From NCBI GenBank assembly GCA_024644535.1, contig JAHEKX010000003.1, forward strand, positions 62,001-126,000: DNA of 64,000 bases. The letters are read 5' to 3'. Both the position numbers and the translations under genes were made by a program. Shown piece by piece: positions 1 to 9,721 of this stretch. Under the pieces are notes generated by a model, which was not told where the DNA came from, made no database searches, and saw only the letters and a list, made by a program, of their open reading frames with translations. This stretch comes from Gammaproteobacteria bacterium. GTDB taxonomy: Bacteria; Pseudomonadota; Gammaproteobacteria; Pseudomonadales; Halieaceae. Within the stretch, counting starts at the first letter, position 1. Each line of letters opens with the position of its first letter.

Positions 1-285
1 GTCCACGACATCGCCGGTCAAACGAGCCAAGTCGCCTAAACGAACTTCTGCGGTCTTCATACCAACGCGTGACTTAAAGCCATACTTTGGTAACCGCTTC
101 TGTAAGGGCATCTGACCGCCCTCGAAACCCGGACGAACTCGTCCGCCAGAGCGAGCTTTTTGCCCTTTGTGACCTCGGCCAGCAGTTTTACCTAAACCGC
201 TACCGATACCACGACCAACCCGTTTACCGTCTGGACGAGAACCGTCCGCTGGGCTGAGTGTATTTAAACGCATCACGTCAGACAT
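1..285 (-). CDS. rplO: 50S ribosomal protein L15 (partial, N-terminal part)
   Basis: The first 95 codons of L15, a 23S rRNA-binding protein of the large subunit. The translation starts [17 protein letters not shown] and continues with the Gly/Arg/Lys-rich stretch ([19 protein letters not shown]) typical of the extended rRNA-binding N-terminus. The gene continues past the left edge, where secY would be expected. It follows rpmD by 4 bp, the usual spc-operon order. Confidence 0.95.
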   Translation of the reverse strand, partial: MSDVMRLNTLSPADGSRPDGKRVGRGIGSGLGKTAGRGHKGQKARSGGRVRPGFEGGQMPLQKRLPKYGFKSRVGMKTAEVRLGDLARLTGDVVD

Positions 286-289
286 TGTC

Positions 290-472
290 TTACCCCTCAA
301 CTTTGACCATGTAGGCCACTTTGTTGATCATGCCACGCGTTGAAGGAGTATCCTCCACCTCAACTGTGTGTCCAATTCGGCGCAAACCTAAACCCGACAA
401 ACAGGCTTGATGAGTGCGATGACGACCGTGACGGCTCTTGATCTGTGTAACTTTTACTGTCGATTTAGCCAT
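290..472 (-). CDS. rpmD: 50S ribosomal protein L30
   Basis: Sixty-residue L30 of normal bacterial length, with the family core K-V-T-Q-I-K-S then [16 protein letters not shown] and a C-terminal [11 protein letters not shown]. It is a small peripheral protein of the large subunit. It lies between rpsE and rplO in the spc part of the operon, with short spacers on both sides, so it is co-transcribed and has no promoter of its own that I can see. Confidence 0.97.
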   Translation of the reverse strand: MAKSTVKVTQIKSRHGRHRTHQACLSGLGLRRIGHTVEVEDTPSTRGMINKVAYMVKVEG

Positions 473-499
473 GGCTATGCGACCACCCTATACCAATAC

Positions 500-1006
500 T
501 TAATTCAAGATCTCTTCGACTGATTTGCCACGCTTAGCAGCAACGTCATCGGGAGAGGCCATATCACGCAGACCGTTGAAGGTCGCACGCACAACGTTCA
601 CTGGGTTCGTAGAGCCATAGCACTTAGCTAATACGTTCTCTACCCCAGCAATTTCTAATACGGCACGCATCGCACCACCGGCGATAACACCAGTACCTTC
701 GGATGCGGGCTGCATGTAAACTTTTGAAGCACCGTGTCTTGCTTTGATTGGGTACTGAATAGTGCCGCCATCAAGCTCAACCTGAATCATATTGCGACGA
801 GCCGCTTCCATAGCTTTTTGAATCGCCACTGGCACCTCACGCGCCTTGCCACGACCAAAACCTACTTTGCCGTTCCCATCGCCAACAACCGTTAAGGCAG
901 TGAAACTGAAAATACGACCACCCTTGACCACTTTCGCAACACGGTTGACCTGTACCAGCTTCTCTTGCAAGTCACCTTCAGTCTGCTGTTTTCTTTGATC
1001 ACTCAT
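500..1006 (-). CDS. rpsE: 30S ribosomal protein S5
   Basis: S5 takes part in decoding accuracy and mRNA unwinding at the entry channel. The 168-residue product has the N-terminal double-stranded-RNA-binding S5 domain ([19 protein letters not shown]) followed by the C-terminal [15 protein letters not shown] domain. The V-K-G-G-R loop, where spectinomycin-resistance changes are known in this family, looks wild type. The gene sits 14 bp after rplR. Confidence 0.98.
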   Translation of the reverse strand: MSDQRKQQTEGDLQEKLVQVNRVAKVVKGGRIFSFTALTVVGDGNGKVGFGRGKAREVPVAIQKAMEAARRNMIQVELDGGTIQYPIKARHGASKVYMQPASEGTGVIAGGAMRAVLEIAGVENVLAKCYGSTNPVNVVRATFNGLRDMASPDDVAAKRGKSVEEILN

Positions 1007-1020
1007 ATTCGTGCCTGTCC

Positions 1021-1371
1021 CTAGAATTCCAAACCGTTTTCACGTGCAGCGTCTGCAAGCGATTTAACGCGACCGTGGTAGCGGAAGCCACTGCGATCGA
1101 ATGCCACTTGTGTTACACCAGCATCTTTGGCGCGTTGAGCGATCAACTTGCCAACTTCAGCGGCAGCCGCTTGATTACCGGTCGCACCATCACGAAGTGC
1201 TTTATCCAGCGTGCTTGCAGCAGCCAATACTTTGTCACCCGTCGCGCTCAAAACTTGGGCGTAAATGTGACGGGGAGTTCGGTGAACCGTCAAGCGAACC
1301 GCTTCCGCAGCCTTCATACGAGCACGTGATTTTCGTGCGCGGCGCAGGCGTGATACTGTCTTCTCATTCAT
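1021..1371 (-). CDS. rplR: 50S ribosomal protein L18
   Basis: L18 binds 5S rRNA together with L5 and L25. The 116-residue product is of normal length, has a basic N-terminal arm ([14 protein letters not shown]) and the family C-terminus [20 protein letters not shown] ending in GLEF. It follows rplF by 10 bp. Confidence 0.98.
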   Translation of the reverse strand: MNEKTVSRLRRARKSRARMKAAEAVRLTVHRTPRHIYAQVLSATGDKVLAAASTLDKALRDGATGNQAAAAEVGKLIAQRAKDAGVTQVAFDRSGFRYHGRVKSLADAARENGLEF

Positions 1372-1381
1372 TTGCGCTTAC

Positions 1382-1909
1382 CTACTTCTTCTTAGCGTCT
1401 TTACGACGTACATGTTCATCAGCGTACCGAATACCTTTGCCTTTGTAAGGCTCTGGCGGACGAAACGCCCTAATTTCTGCTGCAGCCTGGCCAACGGCTT
1501 GTTTATCGATACCGCTTACAACAACTTCCGTTTGACTAGGTGTCTCTGCACTAACGCCTTGAGGCAACTCGTAGTTCACTGGGTGAGATAAACCCAACGT
1601 CAGGTTTAGCACACTGCCTTCTGCCTTGGCACGATAACCAACACCATTCAAAACCAACTTCTTCTGCCATCCAGTACTTACGCCAACCACCATGTTGTTA
1701 ACCAACATCCGCGTCGTACCGGCCATGGGTTTGTGCGCGTCGTTGTCGTAGCTAACCATCAACTCTTCGCCTTCTTGTACCACCTGAATACCGTCGGTAA
1801 GCGAAAGTGACAAAGAACCTTTGCCACCTTTAACGCTTAGCGCGCGATCATTCAACGTGACCTCGACACCTTTCGGCACGTTTACTGGGGATTTTGCGAC
1901 TCTAGACAT
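1382..1909 (-). CDS. rplF: 50S ribosomal protein L6
   Basis: L6 lies near the sarcin-ricin loop and the factor-binding site. The 175-residue product starts MSRVAKSPV and contains the two repeated alpha/beta L6 domains, ending with PPEPYKGKGIRYADEHVRRK, the diagnostic bacterial L6 signature, and a lysine-rich tail. It lies 23 bp after rpsH. Confidence 0.98.
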   Translation of the reverse strand: MSRVAKSPVNVPKGVEVTLNDRALSVKGGKGSLSLSLTDGIQVVQEGEELMVSYDNDAHKPMAGTTRMLVNNMVVGVSTGWQKKLVLNGVGYRAKAEGSVLNLTLGLSHPVNYELPQGVSAETPSQTEVVVSGIDKQAVGQAAAEIRAFRPPEPYKGKGIRYADEHVRRKDAKKK

Positions 1910-1932
1910 AGAACCAACTCTTCAATATCAAA

Positions 1933-2328
1933 TTAAAATACGGTGCAAAGTACTTCGCCACCGACACCCGCTGCACGCGCTGCGCGATCGCTCATTACAC
2001 CCTTAGAGGTGGACACAATTGCCACACCCAACCCGCCGCGAACCTTCGGCAGTTCGTCGCTAGCAGCGTACAGGCGCAAGCCTGGCCGGCTCTTACGATC
2101 GATCTCCGCAATCACAGGCTTACCGTTAAAGTACTTCAGTGTTAAGGCCAAACGCTTCTTACCGTCCTGCTCAAGAGTTTCAACACTCTCTATGTAACCC
2201 TCGCCCACCAACACTGCCGCTACAGCTGCTTTCAGTTTTGACGCTGGCATTTCAACACTTTTCTTGCCGGCCATTTGTGCGTTGCGAATTCGCGTCAGCA
2301 TATCGGCCAAAGGATCTTGCATACTCAT
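1933..2328 (-). CDS. rpsH: 30S ribosomal protein S8
   Basis: S8 is a primary 16S rRNA-binding protein and, in enterobacteria, the translational repressor of the spc operon. The 131-residue protein starts [18 protein letters not shown] and ends with the family signature [20 protein letters not shown]. Whether it represses rplE translation here cannot be told from sequence alone. Confidence 0.98.
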   Translation of the reverse strand: MSMQDPLADMLTRIRNAQMAGKKSVEMPASKLKAAVAAVLVGEGYIESVETLEQDGKKRLALTLKYFNGKPVIAEIDRKSRPGLRLYAASDELPKVRGGLGVAIVSTSKGVMSDRAARAAGVGGEVLCTVF

Positions 2329-2344
2329 AATCGAATCTCTCTTG

Positions 2345-2650
2345 TTACCAGCTAGATTTAACTAAGCCAGGCACATCACCACGCATGGCAGCTTCGCGCA
2401 ACTTGTTACGACACAGTCCGAACTTACGATAAACTCCGTGCGGACGACCCGTTACCTGACAACGACGTTGCTGGCGGACCGGGCTTGCATTGCGAGGCAG
2501 TTTCTGCAAAGCGACTTGTGCATCCCAACGCGCATCTTCAGCTGCGTTAAGGTCTGCAATAATCGCCTTCAACTCAGCGCGCTTTGCCGCATACTTAGCA
2601 ACAGTTTGAGTACGCTTAGTTTCACGCGCAATCATGGATTTCTTTGCCAT
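2345..2650 (-). CDS. rpsN: 30S ribosomal protein S14, zinc-independent type
   Basis: S14 assembles late into the 30S head. The 101-residue length and the presence of only two cysteines, instead of the CxxC...CxxC zinc ribbon, mark the long zinc-free form. The C-terminal [20 protein letters not shown] block is the family signature. It sits between rplE and rpsH with 13 and 16 bp spacers. Confidence 0.98.
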   Translation of the reverse strand: MAKKSMIARETKRTQTVAKYAAKRAELKAIIADLNAAEDARWDAQVALQKLPRNASPVRQQRRCQVTGRPHGVYRKFGLCRNKLREAAMRGDVPGLVKSSW

Positions 2651-2663
2651 GTGGACTTACCTC

Positions 2664-3203
2664 TTAGCCTTTGAACGGGAAGTTGAACGCGCGAAGCAAT
2701 GCTCGACCTTCGTCGTCGGTGCGCGCAGTCGTTGTGATGGTAATATCCATACCACGCAACTTGTCGACTTCATCGTAGTTGATTTCTGGGAAGATGATCT
2801 GTTCGGTCACGCCCATCGCAAAATTGCCGCGACCGTCGAATGCCTTCGGCGTAATACCACGGAAGTCACGAATACGCGGAATAGCAATACCAACTAAACG
2901 CTCTAGGAACTCGTACATACGATCCGAACGCAAAGTTACTTTACAGCCGATTGGCCATCCATCACGGATCTTAAAGCCGGCGATCGAACGGCGAGCCTTG
3001 GTAATGATAGGCTTTTGACCAGAAATTTTGGTCATATCAGCAACCGCGTTGTCCAAGACTTTCTTATCGCCAACAGCTTCGCCAACACCCATATTCAAGG
3101 TGATCTTGGTAATGCGTGGGACTTCCATTACGTTGCTCAGACCCAGCTCTTCTTTTAAAGCCGGAGCGAGCTCGTCCCGATATTTTTGTTTCAAAGTGGC
3201 CAT
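2664..3203 (-). CDS. rplE: 50S ribosomal protein L5
   Basis: L5 binds 5S rRNA and forms part of the central protuberance that contacts the 30S subunit and P-site tRNA. The 179-residue product starts [14 protein letters not shown] and contains [11 protein letters not shown] and the [20 protein letters not shown] signature; length is normal. It follows rplX by 28 bp, the spacer in which enterobacteria carry the S8 repressor site. Confidence 0.98.
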   Translation of the reverse strand: MATLKQKYRDELAPALKEELGLSNVMEVPRITKITLNMGVGEAVGDKKVLDNAVADMTKISGQKPIITKARRSIAGFKIRDGWPIGCKVTLRSDRMYEFLERLVGIAIPRIRDFRGITPKAFDGRGNFAMGVTEQIIFPEINYDEVDKLRGMDITITTTARTDDEGRALLRAFNFPFKG

Positions 3204-3231
3204 TTATTTCAACCTCAATCCGCAGCTCGCG

Positions 3232-3543
3232 CTACGCGTCAATCGCTTCGCCAGTTGATTTATAGATCCGCGTTTTCTTGCCATCTTCGGCCTTGTAACC
3301 GACGCGATCCGCCTTGTTTGTTTGCGAGTTGTAAATCGCAACATTGGAGACATGAATAGAGGCTTCCTGCTCCACAATACCACCAGCGATACCCGCTTGC
3401 GGGTTAGGCTTGGTGTGCTTTTTAACACGATTGATACCGGTGACCACCAAACGGTCGCTACCCATAATCTTACGCACTTTGCCACGCTTACCTTTGTCTT
3501 TACCGGCAAGCACAATGACTTCGTCATCTCGTTTAATTTTCAT
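3232..3543 (-). CDS. rplX: 50S ribosomal protein L24
   Basis: L24 is an assembly initiator that binds the 5' part of 23S rRNA. The 103-residue product opens with [21 protein letters not shown], the KOW motif, and has the [14 protein letters not shown] block. A longer frame in another phase over this gene (3204-3527) is only a shadow. Confidence 0.98.
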   Translation of the reverse strand: MKIKRDDEVIVLAGKDKGKRGKVRKIMGSDRLVVTGINRVKKHTKPNPQAGIAGGIVEQEASIHVSNVAIYNSQTNKADRVGYKAEDGKKTRIYKSTGEAIDA

Positions 3544-3570
3544 GTCTATTCCTCGTCGTCTGCTACCGGG

Positions 3571-3939
3571 TTAAATAACTTCCGGAGCAAGCGAAATAAT
3601 CTTCATAAACTTCTCGCCACGTAATTCACGTGTCACGGGGCCAAAAATACGCGTGCCAATTGGCGCCTGCTGATTGTTCAACAACACCGCCGCGTTATCG
3701 TCAAACTTAATCAACGATCCATCAGGACGACGCACACCCTTACGGGTACGAACAACAACCGCGGTCATTACCTGACCTTTTTTTACTTTGCCGCGTGGAA
3801 TCGCTTCTTTGACGGTAACCTTAATCAGATCACCAACGCGAGCGTATCTACGCTTTGAGCCACCCAACACCTTGATACACATCACACGTCGTGCACCACT
3901 GTTGTCAGCAACTTCTAAATATGACTGAGTTTGAATCAT
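3571..3939 (-). CDS. rplN: 50S ribosomal protein L14
   Basis: L14 lies at the subunit interface, next to L19. The product is exactly 122 residues, the family length, with [17 protein letters not shown] at the N-terminus and [13 protein letters not shown] near the C-terminus. In E. coli this gene opens the separate spc operon; here only 40 bp separate it from rpsQ and I see no convincing promoter, so S10 and spc are probably one transcription unit. A ribosome-binding site (CGGAG) precedes the ATG. Confidence 0.98.
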   Translation of the reverse strand: MIQTQSYLEVADNSGARRVMCIKVLGGSKRRYARVGDLIKVTVKEAIPRGKVKKGQVMTAVVVRTRKGVRRPDGSLIKFDDNAAVLLNNQQAPIGTRIFGPVTRELRGEKFMKIISLAPEVI

Positions 3940-3979
3940 GCTCTACTCCGAAAGACCTGCCGGTCGGTTTCTTGCTGAC

Positions 3980-4246
3980 TTAAAGTTCCGCAGCCTTTTC
4001 TACCACTTGATCCAAAGTCCAAGTTTTAGACTTTGATAAAGGGCGACTTTCACGAACAACTACTGTATCTCCAACCGAACACTCGTTAGCCTCGTCGTGT
4101 GCGTGGATCTTTGATGAGCGAGTGATGTACTTGCCATACACAGGATGCTTAACGCGACGCTCAATCAGCACAGTGATTGTTTTGTCCATTTTGTCACTAA
4201 CTACTTTACCCGTAGCCGTACGAATACGTTTTTCTGTCGTTGCCAT
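3980..4246 (-). CDS. rpsQ: 30S ribosomal protein S17
   Basis: S17 is a primary 16S rRNA-binding OB-fold protein. The 88-residue product contains [19 protein letters not shown] and [19 protein letters not shown], both family signatures. Its ATG overlaps the rpmC stop codon by one base (TGATG), implying coupled translation. Confidence 0.98.
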   Translation of the reverse strand: MATTEKRIRTATGKVVSDKMDKTITVLIERRVKHPVYGKYITRSSKIHAHDEANECSVGDTVVVRESRPLSKSKTWTLDQVVEKAAEL

Positions 4247-4440
4247 CAGCCTTCACCGCCTTTCTCAGTGAGCAGCGTCTTAACGCGCGCAATTGCTCGC
4301 TGGTTATCTTTCAATAAATGTGTCTGCCCGAGCTGGCCGGTTGCCTTTTGCATACGCAACTTGAACTGCTCTTCACGCAAACTCAACAAAGTATCATTGA
4401 GCTCTTGCGTCGTTTTTTCTCGCAACTCACTCGTTTTCAT
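4246..4440 (-). CDS. rpmC: 50S ribosomal protein L29
   Basis: L29 lies at the exit-tunnel rim, where SRP and trigger factor dock. The ATG at 4440 gives 64 residues beginning [15 protein letters not shown], in line with the family. An in-frame GTG one codon upstream is possible but less likely. The stop overlaps the rpsQ start by one base and the ATG overlaps the rplP stop by one base, so three genes are translationally chained. Confidence 0.96.
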   Translation of the reverse strand: MKTSELREKTTQELNDTLLSLREEQFKLRMQKATGQLGQTHLLKDNQRAIARVKTLLTEKGGEG

Positions 4441-4853
4441 CACATCACCGATCGCTTAACAAATTTTGTCGCCACAGGAATCTTTGCTGCCGCCAGAGTA
4501 AACGCTTCACGCGCCAACTGCTCAGAAACACCCTGCACTTCGTAAAGCACTTTGCCAGGCTGAACCTGCGCCACCCAGTACTCGACGTTACCCTTACCTT
4601 TACCCTGACGAACCTCTAAAGGCTTACCAGTGATAGGTTTGTCTGGAAACACGCGGATCCAGATTTTACCACCACGCTTAATGTGGCGAGTCATCGCACG
4701 ACGAGCGGCTTCGATTTGACGCGCCGTAATACGACCACGCCCTATCGCTTTAAGACCGAACTCACCGAAACTGACTTTACTACCGCGAAGAGCTAAACCG
4801 CGATTCCGGCCCTTCTGCATTTTTCTAAACTTTGTACGCTTAGGCTGTAACAT
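4440..4853 (-). CDS. rplP: 50S ribosomal protein L16
   Basis: L16 sits near the A-site and peptidyl-transferase centre. The 137-residue product starts [19 protein letters not shown] and includes the [20 protein letters not shown] signature and the [17 protein letters not shown] loop. It lies 11 bp after rpsC. Confidence 0.98.
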   Translation of the reverse strand: MLQPKRTKFRKMQKGRNRGLALRGSKVSFGEFGLKAIGRGRITARQIEAARRAMTRHIKRGGKIWIRVFPDKPITGKPLEVRQGKGKGNVEYWVAQVQPGKVLYEVQGVSEQLAREAFTLAAAKIPVATKFVKRSVM

Positions 4854-4864
4854 AGCACCGAACC

Positions 4865-5539
4865 TTAATTAGCCGCTGGTTTCTTGCCGCCATCCTGTGA
4901 AGACTCTTGTCCACCGATGACCTCGCCTTTGAAAATCCACACCTTGACACCAATGATGCCGTAGGTTGTAGATGCTTCGTATGTTGCATAGTCGATGTCT
5001 GCACGCAGTGTGTGCAATGGCACTCGACCTTCACGGTACCACTCAGCCCGTGCAATCTCAGCACCGCCCAAGCGGCCACTGACCTGGATCTTGACGCCTT
5101 CTGCACCCTGCCGCAGAGCGTTTTGAACGGCACGCTTCATAGCGCGACGAAACATAACGCGACGCTCGAGCTGCTGAGCAACGTTTTGCGCAACCAACTT
5201 CGCATCAAGATCAGGCTTACGAATTTCTTCGATATTGATGTTAACGGGCACACCCATACGCGCGCTTAAATCTTTGCGCAACTTATCAACATCTTCGCCT
5301 TTCTTACCAATCACAATACCCGGACGCGCAGTAGAAATCGTAATACGCGCTGTCTGGGCAGGACGCTCGATCAAAATGCGGCTTACAGAAGCATTGTCTA
5401 GCACCTTTTCGATGTACTGGCGTACTTCTAAATCAGTGATCAGCTGACGCGCGTAATTTTTTGAATCCGCGTACCATACTGAGTTATGGCCTTTAACAAT
5501 GCCTAACCGAATACCGGTTGGATGTACTTTCTGACCCAT
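4865..5539 (-). CDS. rpsC: 30S ribosomal protein S3
   Basis: S3 forms part of the mRNA entry tunnel and helicase. I place the start at the ATG giving [13 protein letters not shown] (224 residues), because that is the conserved N-terminus and a GGAG lies just upstream. The reading frame stays open for 17 more codons into rplV and the extension is not conserved. The KH domain motif [16 protein letters not shown] and the C-terminal signature are present. Confidence 0.97.
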   Translation of the reverse strand: MGQKVHPTGIRLGIVKGHNSVWYADSKNYARQLITDLEVRQYIEKVLDNASVSRILIERPAQTARITISTARPGIVIGKKGEDVDKLRKDLSARMGVPVNINIEEIRKPDLDAKLVAQNVAQQLERRVMFRRAMKRAVQNALRQGAEGVKIQVSGRLGGAEIARAEWYREGRVPLHTLRADIDYATYEASTTYGIIGVKVWIFKGEVIGGQESSQDGGKKPAAN

Positions 5540-5550
5540 ATGGTCTTCTC

Positions 5551-5889
5551 CTAACCTTCGCCGTCTGCGACTTTCACAGTAATGTGACAAGTGCGCTTTA
5601 AAATACGATCTGCACGACCTTTAGCGCGAGGACGCAAGCGCTTCATTGTCATACCCTCATCCACAAAGATGGTTGAAACCTTCAACTCATCCACATCGGC
5701 ACCCTCGTTGTTTTCCGCATTTGCGATAGCGGAGTCCAACACCTTCTTAACGATATGCGCCGCTTTCTTGGGGCTAAACGCAAGCACGTCTAATGCCTTT
5801 TCTACGGGCAAGCCGCGAACCTGGTCAGCCACCAAACGGGCTTTTTGTGCCGAGATTCGCGCTCCTCGTAATTTTGCTGCCACTTCCAT
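5551..5889 (-). CDS. rplV: 50S ribosomal protein L22
   Basis: L22 lines the narrow part of the exit tunnel with its long beta-hairpin. The 112-residue product has the [21 protein letters not shown] helix and the hairpin signature [21 protein letters not shown], which shows no macrolide-type deletion. It is 26 bp downstream of rpsS. Confidence 0.98.
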   Translation of the reverse strand: MEVAAKLRGARISAQKARLVADQVRGLPVEKALDVLAFSPKKAAHIVKKVLDSAIANAENNEGADVDELKVSTIFVDEGMTMKRLRPRAKGRADRILKRTCHITVKVADGEG

Positions 5890-5915
5890 GGTTGCTTACC
5901 TCTCCTACGCGACGC

Positions 5916-6191
5916 TTAACGCTTCGCCTTTTTATCTACAATGTGCCCTTTGAAAGTCCGCGTAGCCGCGAACTCACCTAACTTATGACCAACCATGTCT
6001 TCGTTAACCAAGACGGGCACATGCTGACGTCCGTTGTGAACGGCGATGGTCAAACCAACCATATCGGGCGATACCATTGAACGACGCGACCAGGTTTTGA
6101 TTGGACGACGGTCGTTGCTCTCTAGTGCGGCTTCTACTTTCTTCTGCAAGTGCAGATCAATGAAGGGGCCTTTTTTTAATGAACGGGGCAC
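5916..6191 (-). CDS. rpsS: 30S ribosomal protein S19
   Basis: S19 in the 30S head forms a complex with S13. The 91-residue product starts [15 protein letters not shown] and contains the HNGRQHVPV and [18 protein letters not shown] signatures. It is 32 bp after rplB. Confidence 0.98.
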   Translation of the reverse strand: MPRSLKKGPFIDLHLQKKVEAALESNDRRPIKTWSRRSMVSPDMVGLTIAVHNGRQHVPVLVNEDMVGHKLGEFAATRTFKGHIVDKKAKR

Positions 6192-6223
6192 AATACTATC
6201 CTCTATCCTATCGACCTAGTCGC

Positions 6224-7051
6224 TTACTTCTTGCCGCGACGGCGAACAATCAATTTATCGGTACGCTTGTTAGAACGCGTCTTATAACCTTTGGTTGGTG
6301 TACCCCATGGGCTTACCGGATGACGCCCACCAGACGTTCTTCCTTCACCACCACCATGTGGGTGATCTACCGGGTTCATCGCCACACCGCGAACGGTAGG
6401 ACGAACACCACGCCAACGCTTAGCGCCCGCTTTACCCAACTTACGCAGGCTGTGTTCGGAGTTAGACACCTCTCCGATCGTTGCGCGGCAATCGCACAAC
6501 ACTTTACGCATTTCACCAGAGCGCAATCGAATGGTCGCATAAGCGCCTTCACGAGCAACCAGCTGCACAGCTGCTCCAGCTGAACGCGCCAGCTGAGCGC
6601 CCTTGCCCGGCTTGAGCTCAATAGCATGGATAATAGAACCCACAGGAATATTGCGAATAGGCAGACAGTTGCCAGCTTTAATTGGAGCTGCTGGGCCATT
6701 CTGAATCACATCACCCGCTTTAAGGCCTTTAGGCGCCAGAATGTAGCGACGCTCACCATCAGGAAACAAAATCAAGGCGATATGCGAAGTGCGATTTGGA
6801 TCGTATTCCAATCGCTCCACCTTGGCAGGCATGCCGTCTTTGTTTCGCTTGAAGTCAATAACACGGTAGTGCTGCTTATGACCACCACCTACGTGACGCG
6901 TGGTAATGCGACCATTGTTATTACGACCGCCAGACTTACTTTGGCTTTCCAACAAAGGCTTGTGGGGCGCACCCTTGTGCAGATCCTGCTCGACCACGCG
7001 CACAACATGGCGACGTCCAGCAGAAGTGGGTTTACTTTTCAATACAGCCAT
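6224..7051 (-). CDS. rplB: 50S ribosomal protein L2
   Basis: L2 is the largest core protein of the large subunit and is needed for subunit association and peptidyl transfer. The 275-residue product has the N-terminal OB-like and central SH3-like RNA-binding domains and the C-terminal signature [18 protein letters not shown], including the catalytic-site histidine of DHPHGGG. Length is normal. It follows rplW by 10 bp. Confidence 0.98.
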   Translation of the reverse strand: MAVLKSKPTSAGRRHVVRVVEQDLHKGAPHKPLLESQSKSGGRNNNGRITTRHVGGGHKQHYRVIDFKRNKDGMPAKVERLEYDPNRTSHIALILFPDGERRYILAPKGLKAGDVIQNGPAAPIKAGNCLPIRNIPVGSIIHAIELKPGKGAQLARSAGAAVQLVAREGAYATIRLRSGEMRKVLCDCRATIGEVSNSEHSLRKLGKAGAKRWRGVRPTVRGVAMNPVDHPHGGGEGRTSGGRHPVSPWGTPTKGYKTRSNKRTDKLIVRRRGKK

Positions 7052-7061
7052 GACCTACCCC

Positions 7062-7358
7062 TTATTCCACGGTAGCAAAGTCAATCTCTTGACCTTGCGC
7101 CAATGTAACGTACGCCTTTTTCCAGCTTGGCTTAGTCGTAAAACCAAAACGATTACGCTTGGTTTTACCCTTGACACGCAAGGTACTTACAGACTCTACG
7201 TTCACTTTAAAAAACTTTTCAACGGCGACTTTGACTTCAGCCTTGGTCGCATCTGGCGCCACGCGAAAGACGTACTGATTATTAAGATCAGCCACGACCG
7301 CAGCCTTCTCAGAAACGTGAGGCGCTCTAATTACTTGAAACAATCGCTCCTGATTCAT
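7062..7358 (-). CDS. rplW: 50S ribosomal protein L23
   Basis: L23 at the tunnel exit docks trigger factor and SRP. The 98-residue product contains [14 protein letters not shown] and the beta-loop [21 protein letters not shown]. Its ATG overlaps the rplD stop by four bases, indicating translational coupling. Confidence 0.98.
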   Translation of the reverse strand: MNQERLFQVIRAPHVSEKAAVVADLNNQYVFRVAPDATKAEVKVAVEKFFKVNVESVSTLRVKGKTKRNRFGFTTKPSWKKAYVTLAQGQEIDFATVE

Positions 7359-7972
7359 CCGAGCATCTCCTCAAACTTTTTAACAGCATCGACGGTAACA
7401 ACAACCTTGTCGTATGCGATCAGACTTACCGGGTCAACACTCTCAACGTCGCGCACATCAACTGAGTGCAAGTTACGAGACGCCAAATACAAGTTTTCGT
7501 TAACTTCCGACGACACGATCAACACGTTGTCCAAACCAAAGTCACCCAACTGCTTAACCAACAATTTGGTTTTTGGTGCTTCAACATCCATCGACTCAAC
7601 AACTAAGAGGCGCTCCTGACGCGCCAGCTCAGACAGGATCGAGCGGATAGCCGCGCGATACATTTTACGATTAACTTTCTGGCTATGATCCTGAGGCTTC
7701 GCAGCAAAAGTCACACCACCGGTGCGCCAAATTGGCGAACGAATAGTACCAGCTCTAGCGCGACCCGTGCCTTTTTGACGCCACGGCTTTTTACCACCGC
7801 CACTAACCTCTGAGCGAGTCTTTTGAGCCCGCGTACCTTGACGAGCACCTGCCAAGTAAGCGGTGACAACCTGATGAACCAATGCTTCATTGTATTCACG
7901 AGCAAATGCGACATCAGACACAGATACCGTGCCAGCTGATGCATTCCCGGGCTTCAATACATTTAATTCCAC
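7355..7972 (-). CDS. rplD: 50S ribosomal protein L4
   Basis: L4 has a globular domain and an extended loop reaching the exit tunnel ([20 protein letters not shown], where macrolide-resistance changes cluster in other bacteria; here wild type). In E. coli L4 also represses its own operon through the long rpsJ leader, but the leader in this genome looks too short for that structure (see Findings). Length is 205 residues. It lies 16 bp after rplC. Confidence 0.98.
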   Translation of the reverse strand: MELNVLKPGNASAGTVSVSDVAFAREYNEALVHQVVTAYLAGARQGTRAQKTRSEVSGGGKKPWRQKGTGRARAGTIRSPIWRTGGVTFAAKPQDHSQKVNRKMYRAAIRSILSELARQERLLVVESMDVEAPKTKLLVKQLGDFGLDNVLIVSSEVNENLYLASRNLHSVDVRDVESVDPVSLIAYDKVVVTVDAVKKFEEMLG

Positions 7973-7988
7973 GTTCGAATCCCCTAAC

Positions 7989-8624
7989 CTATGCCTTTAC
8001 CGCGGGACGTACAACAACATCACCGCCCGGCGCACCTGGAACCGCACCTTTGATTAATAACAAGTTGCGCTCTACATCCACACGCACAACCTCGAGGCCC
8101 TGAGTGGTAACAGCAACGTTACCCATTTGACCCGCCATCTTTTTGCCCTTGAAAACGCGACCAGGTGTTTGACACTGACCGATAGAGCCAGGCGCACGGT
8201 GCGACAACGAGTTACCGTGAGTAGCGTCTTGCATTTTGAAATTCCAGCGCTTTACACCACCCTGAAAACCCTTACCTTTTGACTTACCAGCAACGTCAAC
8301 TTTTTGGCCAACCTCGAAACGCTCAACAGTGAGCTCCGCACCCACTTCTGGGGCGTCTTCGCCAGTCTCAAGACGGAATTCCCACAAGCCCGTACCCGCC
8401 TCGACACCCGCTTTGGCGTAGTGACCAGCAGCAGACTTGCTCACGCGACTTGCTTTGCGGTTTCCAGCAGTTACCTGAATAGCACGATACCCTTCGGCAT
8501 CTAGCTCTTTGATCTGAGTAACGCGGTTTGGAGATACCTCCACTACGGTTACTGGAATTGATACGCCGTCTTCGGTAAAAACACGAGTCATACCGGTTTT
8601 TCGGCCGACTAAACCAATAGTCAT
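7989..8624 (-). CDS. rplC: 50S ribosomal protein L3
   Basis: L3 is an assembly initiator whose loop approaches the peptidyl-transferase centre. The 211-residue product starts [20 protein letters not shown] and contains [20 protein letters not shown], the family signature; the methylatable Gln region ([20 protein letters not shown]) is intact. It is separated from rpsJ by 108 bp that hold a GC-rich hairpin. Confidence 0.98.
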   Translation of the reverse strand: MTIGLVGRKTGMTRVFTEDGVSIPVTVVEVSPNRVTQIKELDAEGYRAIQVTAGNRKASRVSKSAAGHYAKAGVEAGTGLWEFRLETGEDAPEVGAELTVERFEVGQKVDVAGKSKGKGFQGGVKRWNFKMQDATHGNSLSHRAPGSIGQCQTPGRVFKGKKMAGQMGNVAVTTQGLEVVRVDVERNLLLIKGAVPGAPGGDVVVRPAVKA

Positions 8625-8686
8625 TTTTCTAACCTCTCAGTGTACGGGGCTAACCCTCTATGGCCGTCCATCGCTGAACGTTACAC

Positions 8687-8711
8687 GCCCGCAGATTGGA
8701 GCACTGCGGGC
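8687..8711 (-). promoter_or_regulatory. GC-rich hairpin in the rpsJ-rplC spacer
   Basis: A perfect 8-bp inverted repeat (GCCCGCAG / CTGCGGGC) with a 9-base loop lies in the 108-bp gap between rpsJ and rplC. It has no U-run behind it, so it is not a classical terminator. RNA processing, mRNA stabilisation or attenuation are possible roles. The structure is seen in the sequence; the role is inference. Confidence 0.5.
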
Positions 8712-8732
8712 AGGTCTTGCTACGAATTGTCG

Positions 8733-9044
8733 TTAACCAAGACTAATCTGTACTTCCACACCTGCTGCTAAGTCGAGCTTCATTAAAGCATCAACCGTTT
8801 TTTCTGTTGGCTCTACGATATCGAGCAACCGTTTGTGGGTACGAATCTCATACTGGTCACGAGCATCTTTGTTTACGTGTGGCGAAACCAATACAGTAAA
8901 CTTCTCTTTACGAGTCGGCAGAGGGATAGGTCCGCGAACCTGAGCCCCAGTGCGACGCGCGGTTTCAACAATCTCTTGCGTAGAAGCGTCAATCAAACGA
9001 TGATCAAAAGCTTTTAGGCGGATACGAATGCGTTGGTTTTGCAC
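8733..9044 (-). CDS. rpsJ: 30S ribosomal protein S10 (NusE)
   Basis: S10 is a 30S head protein and, as NusE, joins NusB in transcription antitermination and NusG in coupling. The product is 103 residues when started at the GTG at 9044, which gives the conserved [19 protein letters not shown]; a GGAG sits 9 bases upstream. A TTG five codons earlier would overlap that ribosome-binding site and is rejected. The gene opens the S10 operon behind a consensus promoter. Confidence 0.97.
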   Translation of the reverse strand: MQNQRIRIRLKAFDHRLIDASTQEIVETARRTGAQVRGPIPLPTRKEKFTVLVSPHVNKDARDQYEIRTHKRLLDIVEPTEKTVDALMKLDLAAGVEVQISLG

Positions 9045-9109
9045 GTGACTAGTCTCCAAAATATAAATAACCGAGAGCTCGCAAGGAGACCCCCGAAAAA
9101 GGAACGCGA

Positions 9110-9138
9110 ATTTTAGAGACGAGACAAAGTTCTGTCAA
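9110..9138 (-). promoter_or_regulatory. Sigma-70 promoter of the S10 operon
   Basis: On the minus strand a perfect -35 TTGACA (9138-9133) is followed after 17 bp by TAAAAT (9115-9110), five of six matches to the -10 consensus. Transcription should start near 9103, leaving a leader of about 60 bases before the rpsJ GTG. This is among the strongest promoter matches in the window and fits the presence of a terminator after tufA. Confidence 0.8.
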
Positions 9139-9304
9139 GCATAGTTGCACCGAAAACACAAAAAGTTCGAATGAAATGAAATATTGCCTGAACAACCAGA
9201 TATTCGCACCTTCCAACTCATTTCAGTGTCGATCCGACCCGATGGTAGTTGCTCAAACTTATTAAATAGAAGAAGCTACTCAGTAATCATACGAGGATTT
9301 TACG

Positions 9305-9721
9305 ATGGCAACTTCCGATAACAACGCAAATACGCACTCTATGCTGATGGGCTACTTATTATGGATTTTCGGATTCATGGGCGCCCATCGATTTTATTAC
9401 GGCAAACAAGTCAGCGGTACAATCTGGTTTTTCACCCTGGGGCTATTCCTCGTCGGGTGGATTATAGATCTCTTTCTTATACCGAGCATGGACAAACAGG
9501 CCGACTGGCGATTTACCGAGGGCCCGATTAATTACAGTCTCGCTTGGATTTTTTTGACCTTTTTAGGAATTTTTGGGGTACACCGCTTTTACATGGGCAA
9601 AGTGTTTACGGGCTTACTTTACCTATTCACTGGTGGTTTATTCCTGATCGGGTGGCTATATGATCTCTATACGCTGAACGAACAAATAACCCAAGAGAAC
9701 ACGCAGCGTCGGGCGTGGTAA
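9305..9721 (+). CDS. Double TM2-domain membrane protein
   Basis: A 138-residue membrane protein made of two tandem TM2 domains (about residues 12-60 and 75-125). Each repeat has a membrane helix, the loop motif G-x-x-G-x-HRFY-x-GK (FMGAHRFYYGK and IFGVHRFYMGK), a second helix and a following W-x-x-D. TM2 domains occur in small membrane proteins of mostly unknown function; the only acceptable call is the domain. The start is supported by a GAGG upstream. It overlaps the next gene by 7 bp and both lie opposite the surrounding ribosomal operons. Confidence 0.9.
   Translation: MATSDNNANTHSMLMGYLLWIFGFMGAHRFYYGKQVSGTIWFFTLGLFLVGWIIDLFLIPSMDKQADWRFTEGPINYSLAWIFLTFLGIFGVHRFYMGKVFTGLLYLFTGGLFLIGWLYDLYTLNEQITQENTQRRAW

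Noticed and set aside
9045..9059. Alternative TTG start for rpsJ
   Set aside because: The GTG at 9044 gives the conserved N-terminus and has GGAG 9 bases upstream; the TTG overlaps that ribosome-binding site.
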